Source of the DNA: Geobacter sp. SVR
Lineage (GTDB): Bacteria > Desulfobacterota > Desulfuromonadia > Geobacterales > Pseudopelobacteraceae
Length of the DNA: 64,000 nt
Assembly: GCF_016865365.1 (NCBI RefSeq)
Contig: NZ_AP024469.1
Span: 3,068,501-3,132,500 of the forward strand
Reading direction: 5' to 3'
The notes beneath the pieces are model-generated. The model saw only the letters and a list, made by a program, of their open reading frames with translations. It was not told the origin of the DNA and did not search any database. A program made the translations under genes and the position numbers. This document shows, piece after piece, positions 53,158 through 62,570 of the stretch; within the stretch, counting starts at the first letter, position 1, and every line of letters begins with the position of its first letter.

Positions 53158-56100
53158 ATGGACTATATTGCCGATCTCCATATCCACTCCCCCTATTCCC
53201 GGGCCACCAGTCCGGAGGGAACCCTGACCGGCCTGGCGGGTTGGGCGCGGGTCAAGGGCATCCAGGTGATCGGCACCGGCGACTTCACCCACCCCGCCTG
53301 GTTCCGGCGTTTGAAGGAGGAATTGGAGCCGGCTGAACCGGGACTGTTCCGGCTGAAGAACGAACAGACCATCGTCTCTCCGCTGGCCGGAGTGACCCCG
53401 GCGTCCGCACCGGTGCGCTTCATGCTTTCGGCCGAGATCAGCAGCATCTACAAGCGTCATGGCACGGTACGCAAGGTTCACAACCTGCTCTATGTGCCCG
53501 ATTTCGCCTCTGCCGAACGACTGAACGCCACGCTGGCCGGCATTGGCAACATAGAATCCGATGGCCGTCCGATCCTGGGGCTGGACAGCCGGGATCTGCT
53601 GGAGATTTTGCTGGAGCAGGCTCCGGAGGGTTTCCTGGTGCCGGCCCATATCTGGACCCCCTGGTTCTCACTGTTCGGTTCCCGGTCGGGTTTCGACAGC
53701 ATCGAGGAATGTTTCGGCGACCTGACTTCCCACGTTTTTGCACTGGAAACGGGCCTTTCCTCCGATCCGGGCATGAACCGGCTGATTTCCGGCCTGGACC
53801 GTTTCGCCCTGATCTCCAATTCCGACTGCCATTCTCCATCCAAGCTGGGGCGCGAAGCCAACCTTTTCTCCACTGGTCTGGATTTCTTCTCCCTGCGCGA
53901 GGCCATCCGCGGCAACCGGCGCGAGACCTTCCGCGGCACTGTGGAGTTTTTTCCCGAAGAGGGGAAGTATCACGCCGACGGCCACCGCACCTGCAACGTC
54001 TGCCTCGATCCCCAGGAAACCCGCAAACTGGGGCTGATCTGTCCGGTCTGCGGTAAACCGTTGACCGTAGGAGTCTATCACCGGGTCATGGAGCTGGCCG
54101 ATCGGGAGCAGCCCCTCTTCCGTGAGGATTCGCCCCGGACTTTCAGCCTGATCCCGCTGCCCGAAGTGCTGGGAGAGATCGCAGGGGCCGGACCGGCCTC
54201 CAAAAAGGTACTGGAGCAGTACAGCCGTACCATCGCCCGTTTCGGTTCCGAATTCGGCCTGCTGCTGCACACCTCGACGGAGGAGATCCGCCAGGCTTCA
54301 CCGGTTCTGGGGGAGGCGGTGGAACGCATGCGCAGCGGCCGGGTTATCCGCAAGCCCGGCTTCGATGGGGAATACGGCGTAATCCGGGTCTTTGAGGAAG
54401 GGGAGCTGGAGCGTCTGGCCGGCCAGGCGAGCCTGTTCGGCGACGGCTCCGCCCCCCGGCGCAGCCGGAAGAAACAGGCCGGAGCGCTGGCGCTGCCGGC
54501 CATGGCGGACCGTAGTGACCAGACCTACACAGGCCCGGGAAAAACCGGCGGCCCGAACCAGGAGCAGGCGGCCGCTATCGCTTCCGACAGCCGTCACATT
54601 CTGGTGACCGCCGGACCGGGGACCGGTAAGACCTACACCCTGACGGCACGGGTGACGGCCCTTCTGGAAGCGGGGCATGCCCCGGAACGGATGGCGGCCA
54701 TCACCTTCACGGTCAAGGCGGCGGACGAGGTACGCGAACGGTTGCTGAAGGCGGCCGAAGAGGCGTGCGAGCGGGTATTCGTTGGGACGTTCCACCAGTT
54801 CTGTCTCCACTGGCTGCGTCATGGTGTGCCGGACCTGGCGGCGATCGGCCCGGAGGATCGCGAGCGGCTGCTCAAGCGGCTCTTTCCCGGCCTGGGCGCC
54901 ACGGAGCGCAATACCCTGAGCGAAGAGATATCCGGGTATTTTCTGTCTCCCACAGGGGCGGGCGATCATCTTCAGACGTATCTGGACGAACTGCAGCGGT
55001 TGAATGCCCTTGACCTGGATGCAGTGGTGCCGGAGTTCATCCGACGGCTCGAAGCGGATGCCGGTCTCCTGCGGCTGGTCCGGGCCTCCGTGGAACACCT
55101 CTTTGTGGACGAGTTCCAGGATCTGAATCAATGCCAGTTCGATCTGATACGGCTTTTGGCCGAAACCGGCCGGATCTTTGCCATCGGCGATCCCGACCAG
55201 GCCATCTACGGCTTCCGGGGGAGCAATCCGGAGTTTTTCTTCCGTTTCGCCGCTCTGCCGGAAGTGGAACAGATCTTCCTGACCCGCAACTATCGCTGCC
55301 CCACCACGATCATTGCGGCAGCCACGGCGCTGATCTCCCGCAACACCCGGCGCAACGCTCCGTCCCTGGTGGCCGGATCGAACCGTCAGGGAAACATCGA
55401 GCTGCACAGTGCGGCATCGCCGGCTGCCGAGGCGGAATTCATCGTGCGTCGCATCGAGGAGCTGATGGGGGGCATCGAGCATTTTTCCCTGCATTCCGGC
55501 CGGGGGGGCAATGGCGGGACGGGACGCGGCCTGAGTTTCGGGGAGATAGCCGTGCTCTTCCGGCTCGGCCGACAGGCCGACGAGATTGCGGCCGCCCTGG
55601 AGCGGCGCGGTATACCGTATCAGCAGGTGGGAACGGTACCTTACTATCTGGCCCCGGACCTGCGGGCAGTCTATTATTTTATTCAGGCTGCCGCCGGTTC
55701 GGAGGTTATGGCCGATTGGCTCCAACTGTCCGGAGCCCTGCCGGGAATCGGCAGTGCCAGTATCGATCGGCTGGAGGCGGCGCTGCCACTGAGCGGGGAT
55801 TTCCGAACCTGTCGTACGCTTGTGGAACTACCGGCGGGGGCGGAACGGGCACTAGGGGAGCTGGAGCAGGTACTGGAGCATTTCCGGAAAGCCGCTGTCC
55901 AGGGCGGGCTGGCTGCGGCACTGCATGCGGCTTTGCCCTTTCTTTCCGTGAATGGGGAATCGACCGGAACCATGCGGCTTCTGGACCTGGCCAACAGCTT
56001 CGGCAGCAGCCTGACCGTCTTTGCCGGACATCTGCGCCGCTATGCAGAGGCCTCGGTCTATGACGAACGCGCCGAGTCGGTGGCTCTGATGACCCTGCAC

Positions 56101-56406
56101 AGTGCCAAGGGGCTGGAATTTCCCGTGGTCTTTCTGGCCGGTGTCGAAGAGGGGCTGCTGCCCTGTTCGCTCTGGAACGAGGTAAATATTGAAGAGGAGC
56201 GGCGCCTGTTCTACGTCGGTCTCACCCGTGCCAAGGAGCGGCTGCTGCTGACAGCCTCGGGCAATCGCCCCTGGACAGGGCCGTCACCCCGTCCGCTCTC
56301 ACGCTTTATCGGCGAGATGCCGGCGCAGCTTCTGACGACTGCCGTTGCCGCGCCTCCCAGAAAAACGAAAGAACCGAAGGGTGCAGAACAGATCATGCTG
56401 TTTTAA
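53158..56406 (+). CDS. EndoQ-like PHP nuclease fused to UvrD-family helicase
   Basis: A 1082-residue fusion. Residues 1-425 match endonuclease Q: PHP-domain start IADLHIHSPYSRATS, GTGDFTHPAW, SNSDCHSPSKLGREAN, and the zinc knuckle pair CNVCLDP...CPVCGK. EndoQ cuts 5' of deaminated bases. After a linker, residues 470-1075 are a superfamily 1A helicase: Walker A TAGPGTGKTYT (about 485), DEFQDLNQCQ, GDPDQAIYGFRGSNP, TLHSAKGLEFPVVFLAG and FYVGLTRAKERL. The join suggests a coupled incision and unwinding machine for deaminated DNA, though the combined activity is inferred. AAGGA precedes the ATG. Confidence 0.88.
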   Translation: MDYIADLHIHSPYSRATSPEGTLTGLAGWARVKGIQVIGTGDFTHPAWFRRLKEELEPAEPGLFRLKNEQTIVSPLAGVTPASAPVRFMLSAEISSIYKRHGTVRKVHNLLYVPDFASAERLNATLAGIGNIESDGRPILGLDSRDLLEILLEQAPEGFLVPAHIWTPWFSLFGSRSGFDSIEECFGDLTSHVFALETGLSSDPGMNRLISGLDRFALISNSDCHSPSKLGREANLFSTGLDFFSLREAIRGNRRETFRGTVEFFPEEGKYHADGHRTCNVCLDPQETRKLGLICPVCGKPLTVGVYHRVMELADREQPLFREDSPRTFSLIPLPEVLGEIAGAGPASKKVLEQYSRTIARFGSEFGLLLHTSTEEIRQASPVLGEAVERMRSGRVIRKPGFDGEYGVIRVFEEGELERLAGQASLFGDGSAPRRSRKKQAGALALPAMADRSDQTYTGPGKTGGPNQEQAAAIASDSRHILVTAGPGTGKTYTLTARVTALLEAGHAPERMAAITFTVKAADEVRERLLKAAEEACERVFVGTFHQFCLHWLRHGVPDLAAIGPEDRERLLKRLFPGLGATERNTLSEEISGYFLSPTGAGDHLQTYLDELQRLNALDLDAVVPEFIRRLEADAGLLRLVRASVEHLFVDEFQDLNQCQFDLIRLLAETGRIFAIGDPDQAIYGFRGSNPEFFFRFAALPEVEQIFLTRNYRCPTTIIAAATALISRNTRRNAPSLVAGSNRQGNIELHSAASPAAEAEFIVRRIEELMGGIEHFSLHSGRGGNGGTGRGLSFGEIAVLFRLGRQADEIAAALERRGIPYQQVGTVPYYLAPDLRAVYYFIQAAAGSEVMADWLQLSGALPGIGSASIDRLEAALPLSGDFRTCRTLVELPAGAERALGELEQVLEHFRKAAVQGGLAAALHAALPFLSVNGESTGTMRLLDLANSFGSSLTVFAGHLRRYAEASVYDERAESVALMTLHSAKGLEFPVVFLAGVEEGLLPCSLWNEVNIEEERRLFYVGLTRAKERLLLTASGNRPWTGPSPRPLSRFIGEMPAQLLTTAVAAPPRKTKEPKGAEQIMLF

Positions 56407-56424
56407 ATGGGGTTGTGCGGACGC

Positions 56425-57123
56425 CTAGCCGCACCAGAGTTCCCTGATGATTTCCGCCTGTCGCAGGGCAATCAGCCGGCCGATCTGCCATTCGCTGCTG
56501 CGGTCGTGCTCAAAGGCGAAAATACAGCGAAACAACTTGTCGTGCGGCACGATTCTGACCAGCTTGACCATGATCTCCGCCTTAATGGCCTCTTTACCTG
56601 TTTTGAGGCGTGTTTCAAAGGTAAGGCGAAAATAACTGAACGCACCCAGCAATGCCCGGTCCAGGATCTCCACGGCACATCCATTCAACGAGCAATCGAG
56701 CATTCGGCCCCGGCATTCCGTCGTTCCTGCCCAGATCGAAACCGCCAGCGGTACGTGCATCCTGACCCTGATCGACAAGCGCAGGTCGGAAAGCACTTCG
56801 GCATAGGAGAAATCGGAAAGAGCCACTTCCCTGGTGTCGGGATCGCAACTGGCCATGGCATGGACGTCGTGTTTGAGCCCCGGAATCTGGATTATCGTAT
56901 CCTTGCTGAACTCGATCACCCGTGACTGGGCCTTGTTGGTGCGGCAGAACAGGGTCGTGCCCGATGCGTGGAGAATCTGCGCTTCTCCACGCACGGGCAC
57001 TTCCTTGTAATGATTGAAGAACTTCACTGACGGCGCCGGCGGGGAAAGGAGCGGCTCGAACAGCTCCGCCTGGAGTGCGGCTTCATCGATCCGTCCCAAC
57101 AGTCTGACATGCTCGTTATTCAC
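56425..57123 (-). CDS. PilZ-domain protein
   Basis: A 232-residue cytoplasmic protein with a YcgR-like N-terminal part (about 1-110) and a C-terminal PilZ domain (about 115-225). The c-di-GMP motifs are recognisable but weak: RVRMHVPL stands for RxxxR, and DCSLNGCAVEI for [DN]xSxxG. Start is GTG at 57123 after AAGGA. It likely reads c-di-GMP made by proteins such as the GGDEF-EAL enzyme of this window; its target is unknown. It converges on the helicase gene with 18 bases between. Confidence 0.85.
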   Translation of the reverse strand: MNNEHVRLLGRIDEAALQAELFEPLLSPPAPSVKFFNHYKEVPVRGEAQILHASGTTLFCRTNKAQSRVIEFSKDTIIQIPGLKHDVHAMASCDPDTREVALSDFSYAEVLSDLRLSIRVRMHVPLAVSIWAGTTECRGRMLDCSLNGCAVEILDRALLGAFSYFRLTFETRLKTGKEAIKAEIMVKLVRIVPHDKLFRCIFAFEHDRSSEWQIGRLIALRQAEIIRELWCG

Positions 57124-57179
57124 TCGTAGTCCTTACCGGAAAAATAATTGCATCGGACGGCGCCGGGCGCAGCGCCCCA

Positions 57180-58187
57180 CTAATTGCAGGCGAAGTTCGA
57201 TTCGATACGGCGGTTCCGTTCTTTACCCGCCTTGGTCTTATTGTCGGCAACGGGCTTGGTGGGGCCGAAGCCGACCGCCTTGATCCGCTGGGGAGCTATC
57301 CCGAATTCTTTGATCAGATAATTGCGGACGCTTTCGGCACGGCGCTGGGAGAGCTTCATGTTGGCCGCCGTGCTGCCGACGCTGTCGGTATGCCCTTCAA
57401 TGGTGCCGCTGGCCTGCGGGAATTCGTTCAGAAAGTCGGCCAGTTTTTTCAGTTCGTCGCGGTACTGCGGCTTGATATCCGCTTTGTTGGTATCGAAATG
57501 GATGTTGATGACCGCAGGGCTGCACAGCTTGGTCTTCTCCGGAGGCGGAACGGCTTTCACTACCGGAGCGGGTGCGGTTACAGCGATGCCGGCGGTTTTC
57601 GTGACGCGGCCCCCCTTGCCGCTACAAACCAGGGTGTAGGTACCCGTGTCGGAAGGGCTGACCGTGCGGGAGCCCTGCAGGGGGACCGGACCTATTTCCG
57701 GCTGAATGTCACAGTTTGTGGCATTTTCCGAAGTCCATGCAAGGGTGGCGGCCTGTCCTTTGGTTATCGCATCCGGAGTAGCGCTCAGGCTGGCAGTCGG
57801 AGCCGGAATGGGAGCTGGCGCAGGTGCGGGCGCCGGTACCGGTGCCGGGACAGCCTTGGCCGGGGGACAGAGAACATTGACCTGTGCCGTTGCCTGCTTC
57901 GCCAGCGCGGCCCCCTCCTCGGTATGACAGGCCCTGAAGACGTCATAGGCGTTGTTCTTGGCATCCTCGGCCTGCTTGAATTCCGCGGGGCAGAGTTTAT
58001 CCTTGCCCGCGGCGCGGGCAGCTTCCACCGCGCGGTCGGCTTCCTGCATCTCTGAGCGGATAAAATATCCGGGGATATTACCGCGCCCGGTATTGACCTC
58101 ATAATGTCCACAGCCGGACAGCATGCCCAGCGAGGCCAAGGCCAGCACTACACAACAGCTTCGCAACATTTTCTTTACCTTTTCCAT
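57180..58187 (-). CDS. OmpA-family outer-membrane lipoprotein
   Basis: A 335-residue lipoprotein (lipobox LSGC, Cys26). A helical segment follows, then a Pro/Ala linker of PAPAP type (about 114-130), an Ig-like module with TLAWTSENATNCDI, and a C-terminal OmpA peptidoglycan-binding domain: INIHFDTNKADIKP, EGHTDSVGS and LSQRRAESVRNYLI, ending NRRIESNF. It would tether the outer membrane to the wall, as in Pal. AGGAGG precedes the ATG. It lies downstream of the GspE-like gene. Confidence 0.93.
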   Translation of the reverse strand: MEKVKKMLRSCCVVLALASLGMLSGCGHYEVNTGRGNIPGYFIRSEMQEADRAVEAARAAGKDKLCPAEFKQAEDAKNNAYDVFRACHTEEGAALAKQATAQVNVLCPPAKAVPAPVPAPAPAPAPIPAPTASLSATPDAITKGQAATLAWTSENATNCDIQPEIGPVPLQGSRTVSPSDTGTYTLVCSGKGGRVTKTAGIAVTAPAPVVKAVPPPEKTKLCSPAVINIHFDTNKADIKPQYRDELKKLADFLNEFPQASGTIEGHTDSVGSTAANMKLSQRRAESVRNYLIKEFGIAPQRIKAVGFGPTKPVADNKTKAGKERNRRIESNFACN

Positions 58188-58257
58188 GTTCTTTCCTCCT
58201 CAGGATTTCATGTACATCAAGCATGCACGTGATCGCAACGACCGAGCCGGCCACTTC

Positions 58258-60195
58258 CTATTTAACACAAACTCGGCGTACTTCGTTAATATCGGTAAAT
58301 CCTTGCAAGACCTTGAGGATGCCGTCCTGCCTGAGGGTAGTCATCCCATCGGACACGGCTTGGGCCTGAATGACGTCCGTCCGGCTCCGTTTTTTGATCA
58401 GCTTTTTCAGCTCAGGCGTGCATCTGAGCACTTCATGGATGCCCATACGCGAGCGATAGCCGCTATGGTTGCACTGTTCGCAGCCAACTGCCCTGCCCAT
58501 GACGACCGTGTCGCGGTCCGCCTGCGGCAGGGAAAAGCCGGTGCCATATTCTTCGATCAGTTCGTCAAACTCTTCCGCGGTGGGCCGGTAGTTTTCCTTG
58601 CAGTCCGGGCAGAGACGCCGCACCAGACGCTGGGCCAGGATGCAGAGCAGCGAATCCGAAAAACTGAATGGATCCAGCCCCATTTCCAGGAGCCTGGTGA
58701 TTGTTTCCGGTGCTGAGTTGGTATGCAGGGTCGAAAAGACCAGATGACCGGTGAGTGACGCTTCAAGTGCAATGCTCGCTGTCTCTTCATCGCGCATCTC
58801 CCCCACCATGATGATATCCGGGTCAAGCCGCAAAAAGGAACGCAGCGCAGCAGCAAAGCCGAAGCCGATGCGGGGGTTGACCTGGACCTGCCGAAGCCCG
58901 AACTGCGTGATTTCCACCGGGTCCTCGGCGGTCCAGATCTTACGGTGGGGCTGATTGATGGTGGCCAGACCGGAGTGGAGGGTGGTGGTTTTCCCTGAAC
59001 CGGTCGGTCCTACCACCAGAACCAGTCCATGCGGAGACAGAAGGTTTTCCTCGAATATCCGCCGGTTGCGGTTGCTAAGCCCCAGATCCTTGAAGGCTAG
59101 CGGCTCGCTGTTGGACAGAATGCGTATGACGGCATCTTCCAGGCCGTTGACCGTTGGCATGGTGGCCACGCGCAGCTCAATGCCCAAAGGTCCGAACTTT
59201 CTGAATTCTATCTTGCCGTCCTGAGGCTTGCGGCGTTCCGAAATATCGAGATCTGCCATGATCTTGATGCGTGAAATAATGGCGAACTTGTATCTGTAAG
59301 GGATCTTTTGATAGATCGAGCAATGACCATCGATCCGGATGCGGACAATGACGTCGTTTTTACCGGCTGACGGCTCGATATGGATGTCGGAAGCCTTTTT
59401 CAGGTAGGCATCGTAGATGATCTTGTTGACGAGCTTGACAATGACGTTGTCTTTCTCGGTAACCTGCTTGCTCTCTTCCTCCACATCCGGTTCGTCGCTC
59501 AGCGTGCTTTCACTGAGCAGTTCCGCGATGCTGTCGGGAAGATTCAGATTCAACTCCTCGCCAACTGCGGCACCCTTTCCATCATCGGCTATGTTGTACA
59601 TGAGCTTGTGGGCCAGACGCATACTGGTTTCGGAAACAATGACGGCATTGATCCTGAAGCCCATGACATCTTCCAGCTCTCGAATACTGTTCTGGTGTAA
59701 CGGCTTTGCCATGGCCAGGGTCAGCGTCGATCCCACTTTTGAGATGGGGGCAAGACGGTGCGTTCTGGCAAAGGCTGCACTGATGTATTGTATCGCATCC
59801 GCCTGCAGATCCCGGCTACCGCTGATATGCATATACGACAGGTCGTACTGTATCGCCACTGACTGGGCCACCTGTTCTTCGTCGAGATATCCCAGTTTCA
59901 GCAGCGCGGATTCCAGGCTGATCCTCTGCTGCTTGACGACTTCCTTGGCAATGGCAAGTTTTCTGTGGCTGAGCAGACCGTTATTGACAAGAATAGCGCC
60001 CAGGTCGGGACGTTTGTTGTTATGATCGAGCAGAAAACGGAGGTCGGCTTCCTTGACATACCCCAGCCGGCACAGCAGCTGGCCGATTGTCTGGCCGGGC
60101 ATGCTGGGTTGCAGTTCCAGCGTTTCCCGGAGCTGTCGAGCAGTTACCATCTCTTTTTCAAGTAGCAGCTCTCCGATCCTTTTTGTCGCATTCAT
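58258..60195 (-). CDS. GspE/PilB-type secretion ATPase
   Basis: A 645-residue type II secretion/type IV pilus assembly ATPase. Two N-terminal MshEN-like segments (about 1-130) with repeated LLxxLGYVxE features, which in relatives bind c-di-GMP, are followed by the N2 domain and the ATPase core: Walker A GPTGSGKTTT, Asp box AEDPVE, Walker B LDPDIIMVGEMRDEETA, His box TGHLVFSTLHTNSAPE, and the zinc site CPDC...CEQC. No other pilus or secretion genes are close, so it works in trans. GAGGG precedes the ATG. Confidence 0.93.
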   Translation of the reverse strand: MNATKRIGELLLEKEMVTARQLRETLELQPSMPGQTIGQLLCRLGYVKEADLRFLLDHNNKRPDLGAILVNNGLLSHRKLAIAKEVVKQQRISLESALLKLGYLDEEQVAQSVAIQYDLSYMHISGSRDLQADAIQYISAAFARTHRLAPISKVGSTLTLAMAKPLHQNSIRELEDVMGFRINAVIVSETSMRLAHKLMYNIADDGKGAAVGEELNLNLPDSIAELLSESTLSDEPDVEEESKQVTEKDNVIVKLVNKIIYDAYLKKASDIHIEPSAGKNDVIVRIRIDGHCSIYQKIPYRYKFAIISRIKIMADLDISERRKPQDGKIEFRKFGPLGIELRVATMPTVNGLEDAVIRILSNSEPLAFKDLGLSNRNRRIFEENLLSPHGLVLVVGPTGSGKTTTLHSGLATINQPHRKIWTAEDPVEITQFGLRQVQVNPRIGFGFAAALRSFLRLDPDIIMVGEMRDEETASIALEASLTGHLVFSTLHTNSAPETITRLLEMGLDPFSFSDSLLCILAQRLVRRLCPDCKENYRPTAEEFDELIEEYGTGFSLPQADRDTVVMGRAVGCEQCNHSGYRSRMGIHEVLRCTPELKKLIKKRSRTDVIQAQAVSDGMTTLRQDGILKVLQGFTDINEVRRVCVK

Positions 60196-60554
60196 GCTGC
60201 ATTGCCCTCACGTCATATGCTCACGCCGTTTCGACCGGCCTGTGCTTCCCGTTGCGGAATCCGCCTGGAGCACGGCAGCAAGCATAGCATAGCAAAGGGG
60301 GGAATCAACCAACCGAACCTGACGAAATGTGACGAAATGTGACATTTTGCTTCGGGACATCGTATGGGCACAGGAGGTCAAATATGGGGGAACTCATCTT
60401 ACGGAAAATAAAACTGACAAAATTCCTCGCCAAGCGACGAAGACTTTTCTATTATTGCCCCTGCTGATTCGCTAAAAAAGTTTCACTGGGATTTTAATTG
60501 TGAGTATCGAAAAAGCGGCGCCACAAGGCGCACATGTTCCGTAAGGAGATCTGC
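60196..60554. other. intergenic region with TGACGAAATG repeats
   Basis: A 359-base gap between divergent genes. Bases 60320-60339 are two adjacent copies of TGACGAAATG, running into the palindrome AAATGTGACATTT at 60335-60347. The rest holds AT-rich stretches (60400-60475) able to act as the promoter of the plus-strand gene. No gene supported. Confidence 0.5.
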
Positions 60555-61070
60555 ATGACTACGTTATTCAAGTACTTGGCGCTAGTGCTTCAGGCCGCTG
60601 TTTTCAGCGCACTGCTATCAAACGAAGCATCGGCAATGGAGCAGTTGAACATGAAGAACATCACGGACGCCGACAAGGTTTACTTCGGAAAAAGACTTAC
60701 CAAGGAGCAGCTTGAAAAGCTGCAGTATATTCTTGCAAACGGTTTCACCACGAGCAAGTCACCCTGCGAAAAGGTTGCGGCTATCAACAAAAATCTTCTC
60801 TTTCTGAAGACGGTGACCTCTGTTTTTCGCGAGGCTTCTGCCAGCGGAGAAATCAGCACGTATGCTCGAAGTTATTCTTCCTCATTGACCCACGAATTTA
60901 CTGCAACAGCCAAAGTATTTGGCGACATTCTCCCGCGTTACGAACAAGCCTGTCGTGCCAGCCGGCACATCGTGGAAAACACCGAACAAAGGGTGATTGG
61001 GAAAGAGTCGTCATCTTCGACGGCACTCCAGGAAACGGCAAGAAACCTCGATCACGAAAAAAGCCCCTGA
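60555..61070 (+). CDS. secreted hypothetical protein
   Basis: A 171-residue protein with a signal peptide (residues 5-26, cleavage probably after NEASA) and a mainly helical mature part with two cysteines (SPCEKVAAINK and YEQACRASRH) that could form a disulfide. GTAAGGAG precedes the ATG at 60555. No family recognised. Base composition is lower in GC than in the neighbours, so recent acquisition is possible. Confidence 0.7.
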   Translation: MTTLFKYLALVLQAAVFSALLSNEASAMEQLNMKNITDADKVYFGKRLTKEQLEKLQYILANGFTTSKSPCEKVAAINKNLLFLKTVTSVFREASASGEISTYARSYSSSLTHEFTATAKVFGDILPRYEQACRASRHIVENTEQRVIGKESSSSTALQETARNLDHEKSP

Positions 61071-61083
61071 TCTCTCAGAGGCT
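61062..61083 (+). terminator. weak hairpin after the secreted hypothetical protein
   Basis: AAGCC-CTGA and TCAG-GGCTT arms with one mismatch, overlapping the stop codon region. No T tract follows, so terminator function is uncertain. Confidence 0.35.
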
Positions 61084-61136
61084 TCGGATTTGCTCCGCAG
61101 CAATTGGCGGCTGCAGACTGTACATGACAGGCTTCG

Positions 61137-61319
61137 TTATAAGTGTTTGCCTTTTGGAATGATGTGTTTCAGCTTTTTGGAGCCATCATACAAGGTCTGC
61201 TTGATGATGCCCCGTTTCTCTTTAAGATCCTTCCTCTCACCGTCTTCTTCCAGTGCGATTTCAGCTTCTCCGGCCAATTCCTCGATTTTTGCCTCTTCTT
61301 TTTCTGTCAGAGTAGCCAT
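61137..61319 (-). CDS. small charged hypothetical protein
   Basis: A 60-residue, highly charged protein: acidic N-terminal half (EKEEAKIEELAGEAEIALEE) and basic C-terminal half (KEKRGIIKQ, KKLKHIIPKGKH). A good GGAGG lies 7 bases before the ATG, supporting a real gene. The charge pattern could suit nucleic acid or ribosome association, but there is no family evidence. Confidence 0.65.
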   Translation of the reverse strand: MATLTEKEEAKIEELAGEAEIALEEDGERKDLKEKRGIIKQTLYDGSKKLKHIIPKGKHL

Positions 61320-61408
61320 ACGCTTACCTCCTCACCATAATTTTCTCACAGTGCGGCGATAAAAACAAACACTGCACCCTCTGCTTTGTTCTGCACATCC
61401 AGATAAAA

Positions 61409-61437
61409 CAAAAGCCCCTGATCGCTCAGGGGCTGAC
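61409..61437 (-). terminator. tmRNA terminator
   Basis: AGCCCCTGA and TCAGGGGCT with a 4-base loop; on the minus strand TTTTGTTTT follows, about 30 bases after the tmRNA 3' end. Confidence 0.85.
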
Positions 61438-61468
61438 CTGCATCCGAAACCACAATGGTTTCTTTAAT

Positions 61469-61822
61469 TGGTGGAGGTGGTGGGAGTCGAACCCACGTCC
61501 GAAGAACCTACAGTCTGAATTACTACACCGTTAGTCAATTGCTCGATTTAACCGGCCTGCTGCACAATTGACAAAGCAGCAGACCAGCGGTCCCGTTAAA
61601 TTTCAGGGTGCGCTACGGGCGTTGCGCATCCCAATCCGGTAGTGAATGACGTCCCCGTTGTACCACCGGCATCTTCATTGGGGACGCCTGTTAAGCAGCT
61701 AGTGCAACAGGTGTGTAATAATTGTCGGCAATTAAGCCGTTGCAGGTTTATTAAGGTCGGCCACCTGCCCCGACCCGGTGCAACCCAGATTTTCACTTCC
61801 CCGTCGAAACCTTTACACCCCC
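61469..61822 (-). ncRNA. ssrA: transfer-messenger RNA
   Basis: A 354-base tmRNA that rescues stalled ribosomes with SmpB. On the minus strand it starts GGGGGTGTAAAGGTTTCGAC and ends GTGGGTTCGACTCCCACCACC...CCA, with the acceptor arm GGGGGTG pairing to CACCTCC (one G-U). The tag frame (61691-61729) begins at GCC and encodes ADNYYTPVALAA before TAA, with the ALAA degradation end. CCA is encoded. smpB lies just upstream on the same strand. Confidence 0.96.
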
Positions 61823-61836
61823 TAAAATCGGTGATT

Positions 61837-61975
61837 GGGGACCGGGAATCAGGGACCGGTAAAGTCTTTCCTTCCAGTCTCCTGCCACGTCCCTCTTCTC
61901 TTGTGACTGACACTAACGTTTCTAACTAACTGGTTTTCCGGTCCCTGGTCCCTGGTCCCTGATCACCGGTCCCTG
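61837..61975. repeat. GGTCCCT repeats between smpB and ssrA
   Basis: Three tandem GGTCCCT units (61940-61960) and a fourth (61968-61974) that forms the last codons of smpB, plus inverted copies at 61837-61857. The 11-mers CAGGGACCGGT (61850-61860) and ACCGGTCCCTG (61965-61975) are perfect inverted repeats around the spacer. Confidence 0.7.
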
Positions 61976-62424
61976 TTTCTGGACTTGAGCGCCTGCGAAA
62001 TCTCGCGCTGGGTATCCTTCTTCTTCATGTCTTCCCGCTTGTCATGGTGCTTCTTGCCTTTGCCCAGTCCGATCTCGACTTTGACCAGACCGTTCTTGAA
62101 ATACAGCCGCAACGGAATGGCGGAGAAGCCCTGCTCCCTGATGCGCCCGTACAGCCTGTCGATCTCCTTGCGGTGCAGCAGCAGCTTGCGCTTGCGATCA
62201 GGATCGTGGTTCTGGCGGTTGCCGAATTCGTAATGGGAGATGTTCAGATTGTGGAGAAAGGCTTCGCCGTCGCGCACCATCATGAAGGCATCGCTCAGAT
62301 TGGCCTTGCCTGCCCTCAGCGACTTGACCTCCGTGCCTTGCAGCACCATGCCCGCTTCCAGCCGGTCTTCGATGAAGTAATCGTGAAAGGCTTTCTTATT
62401 TGCACAAATCAGTTTTTCGCTCAT
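61963..62424 (-). CDS. smpB: SsrA-binding protein
   Basis: A 153-residue OB-fold partner of tmRNA in trans-translation. Motifs: ANKKAFHDYFIEDRLEAGMVLQGTEVKSLR, HNLNISHYEFGN, HDPDRKRKLLLHRKEI and the basic tail GKKHHDKREDMKKKD. The last residues (RNRDR) are encoded by a GGTCCCT-type repeat, so the tail length probably varies between strains. ssrA follows on the same strand. Confidence 0.97.
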   Translation of the reverse strand: MSEKLICANKKAFHDYFIEDRLEAGMVLQGTEVKSLRAGKANLSDAFMMVRDGEAFLHNLNISHYEFGNRQNHDPDRKRKLLLHRKEIDRLYGRIREQGFSAIPLRLYFKNGLVKVEIGLGKGKKHHDKREDMKKKDTQREISQALKSRNRDR

Positions 62425-62570
62425 TACTCAAAAATGATAGCAGAGATCGTTGAAAAAGGGAATGCCTATGGCAAAATAGCAGTGCCGCCGCCGGCAGAAG
62501 TGACCGCCGGACAGGATGTCCGGATGCGACAAGTACACAGAATGTCACCCGGTTTTAACGCAAATTTAAC

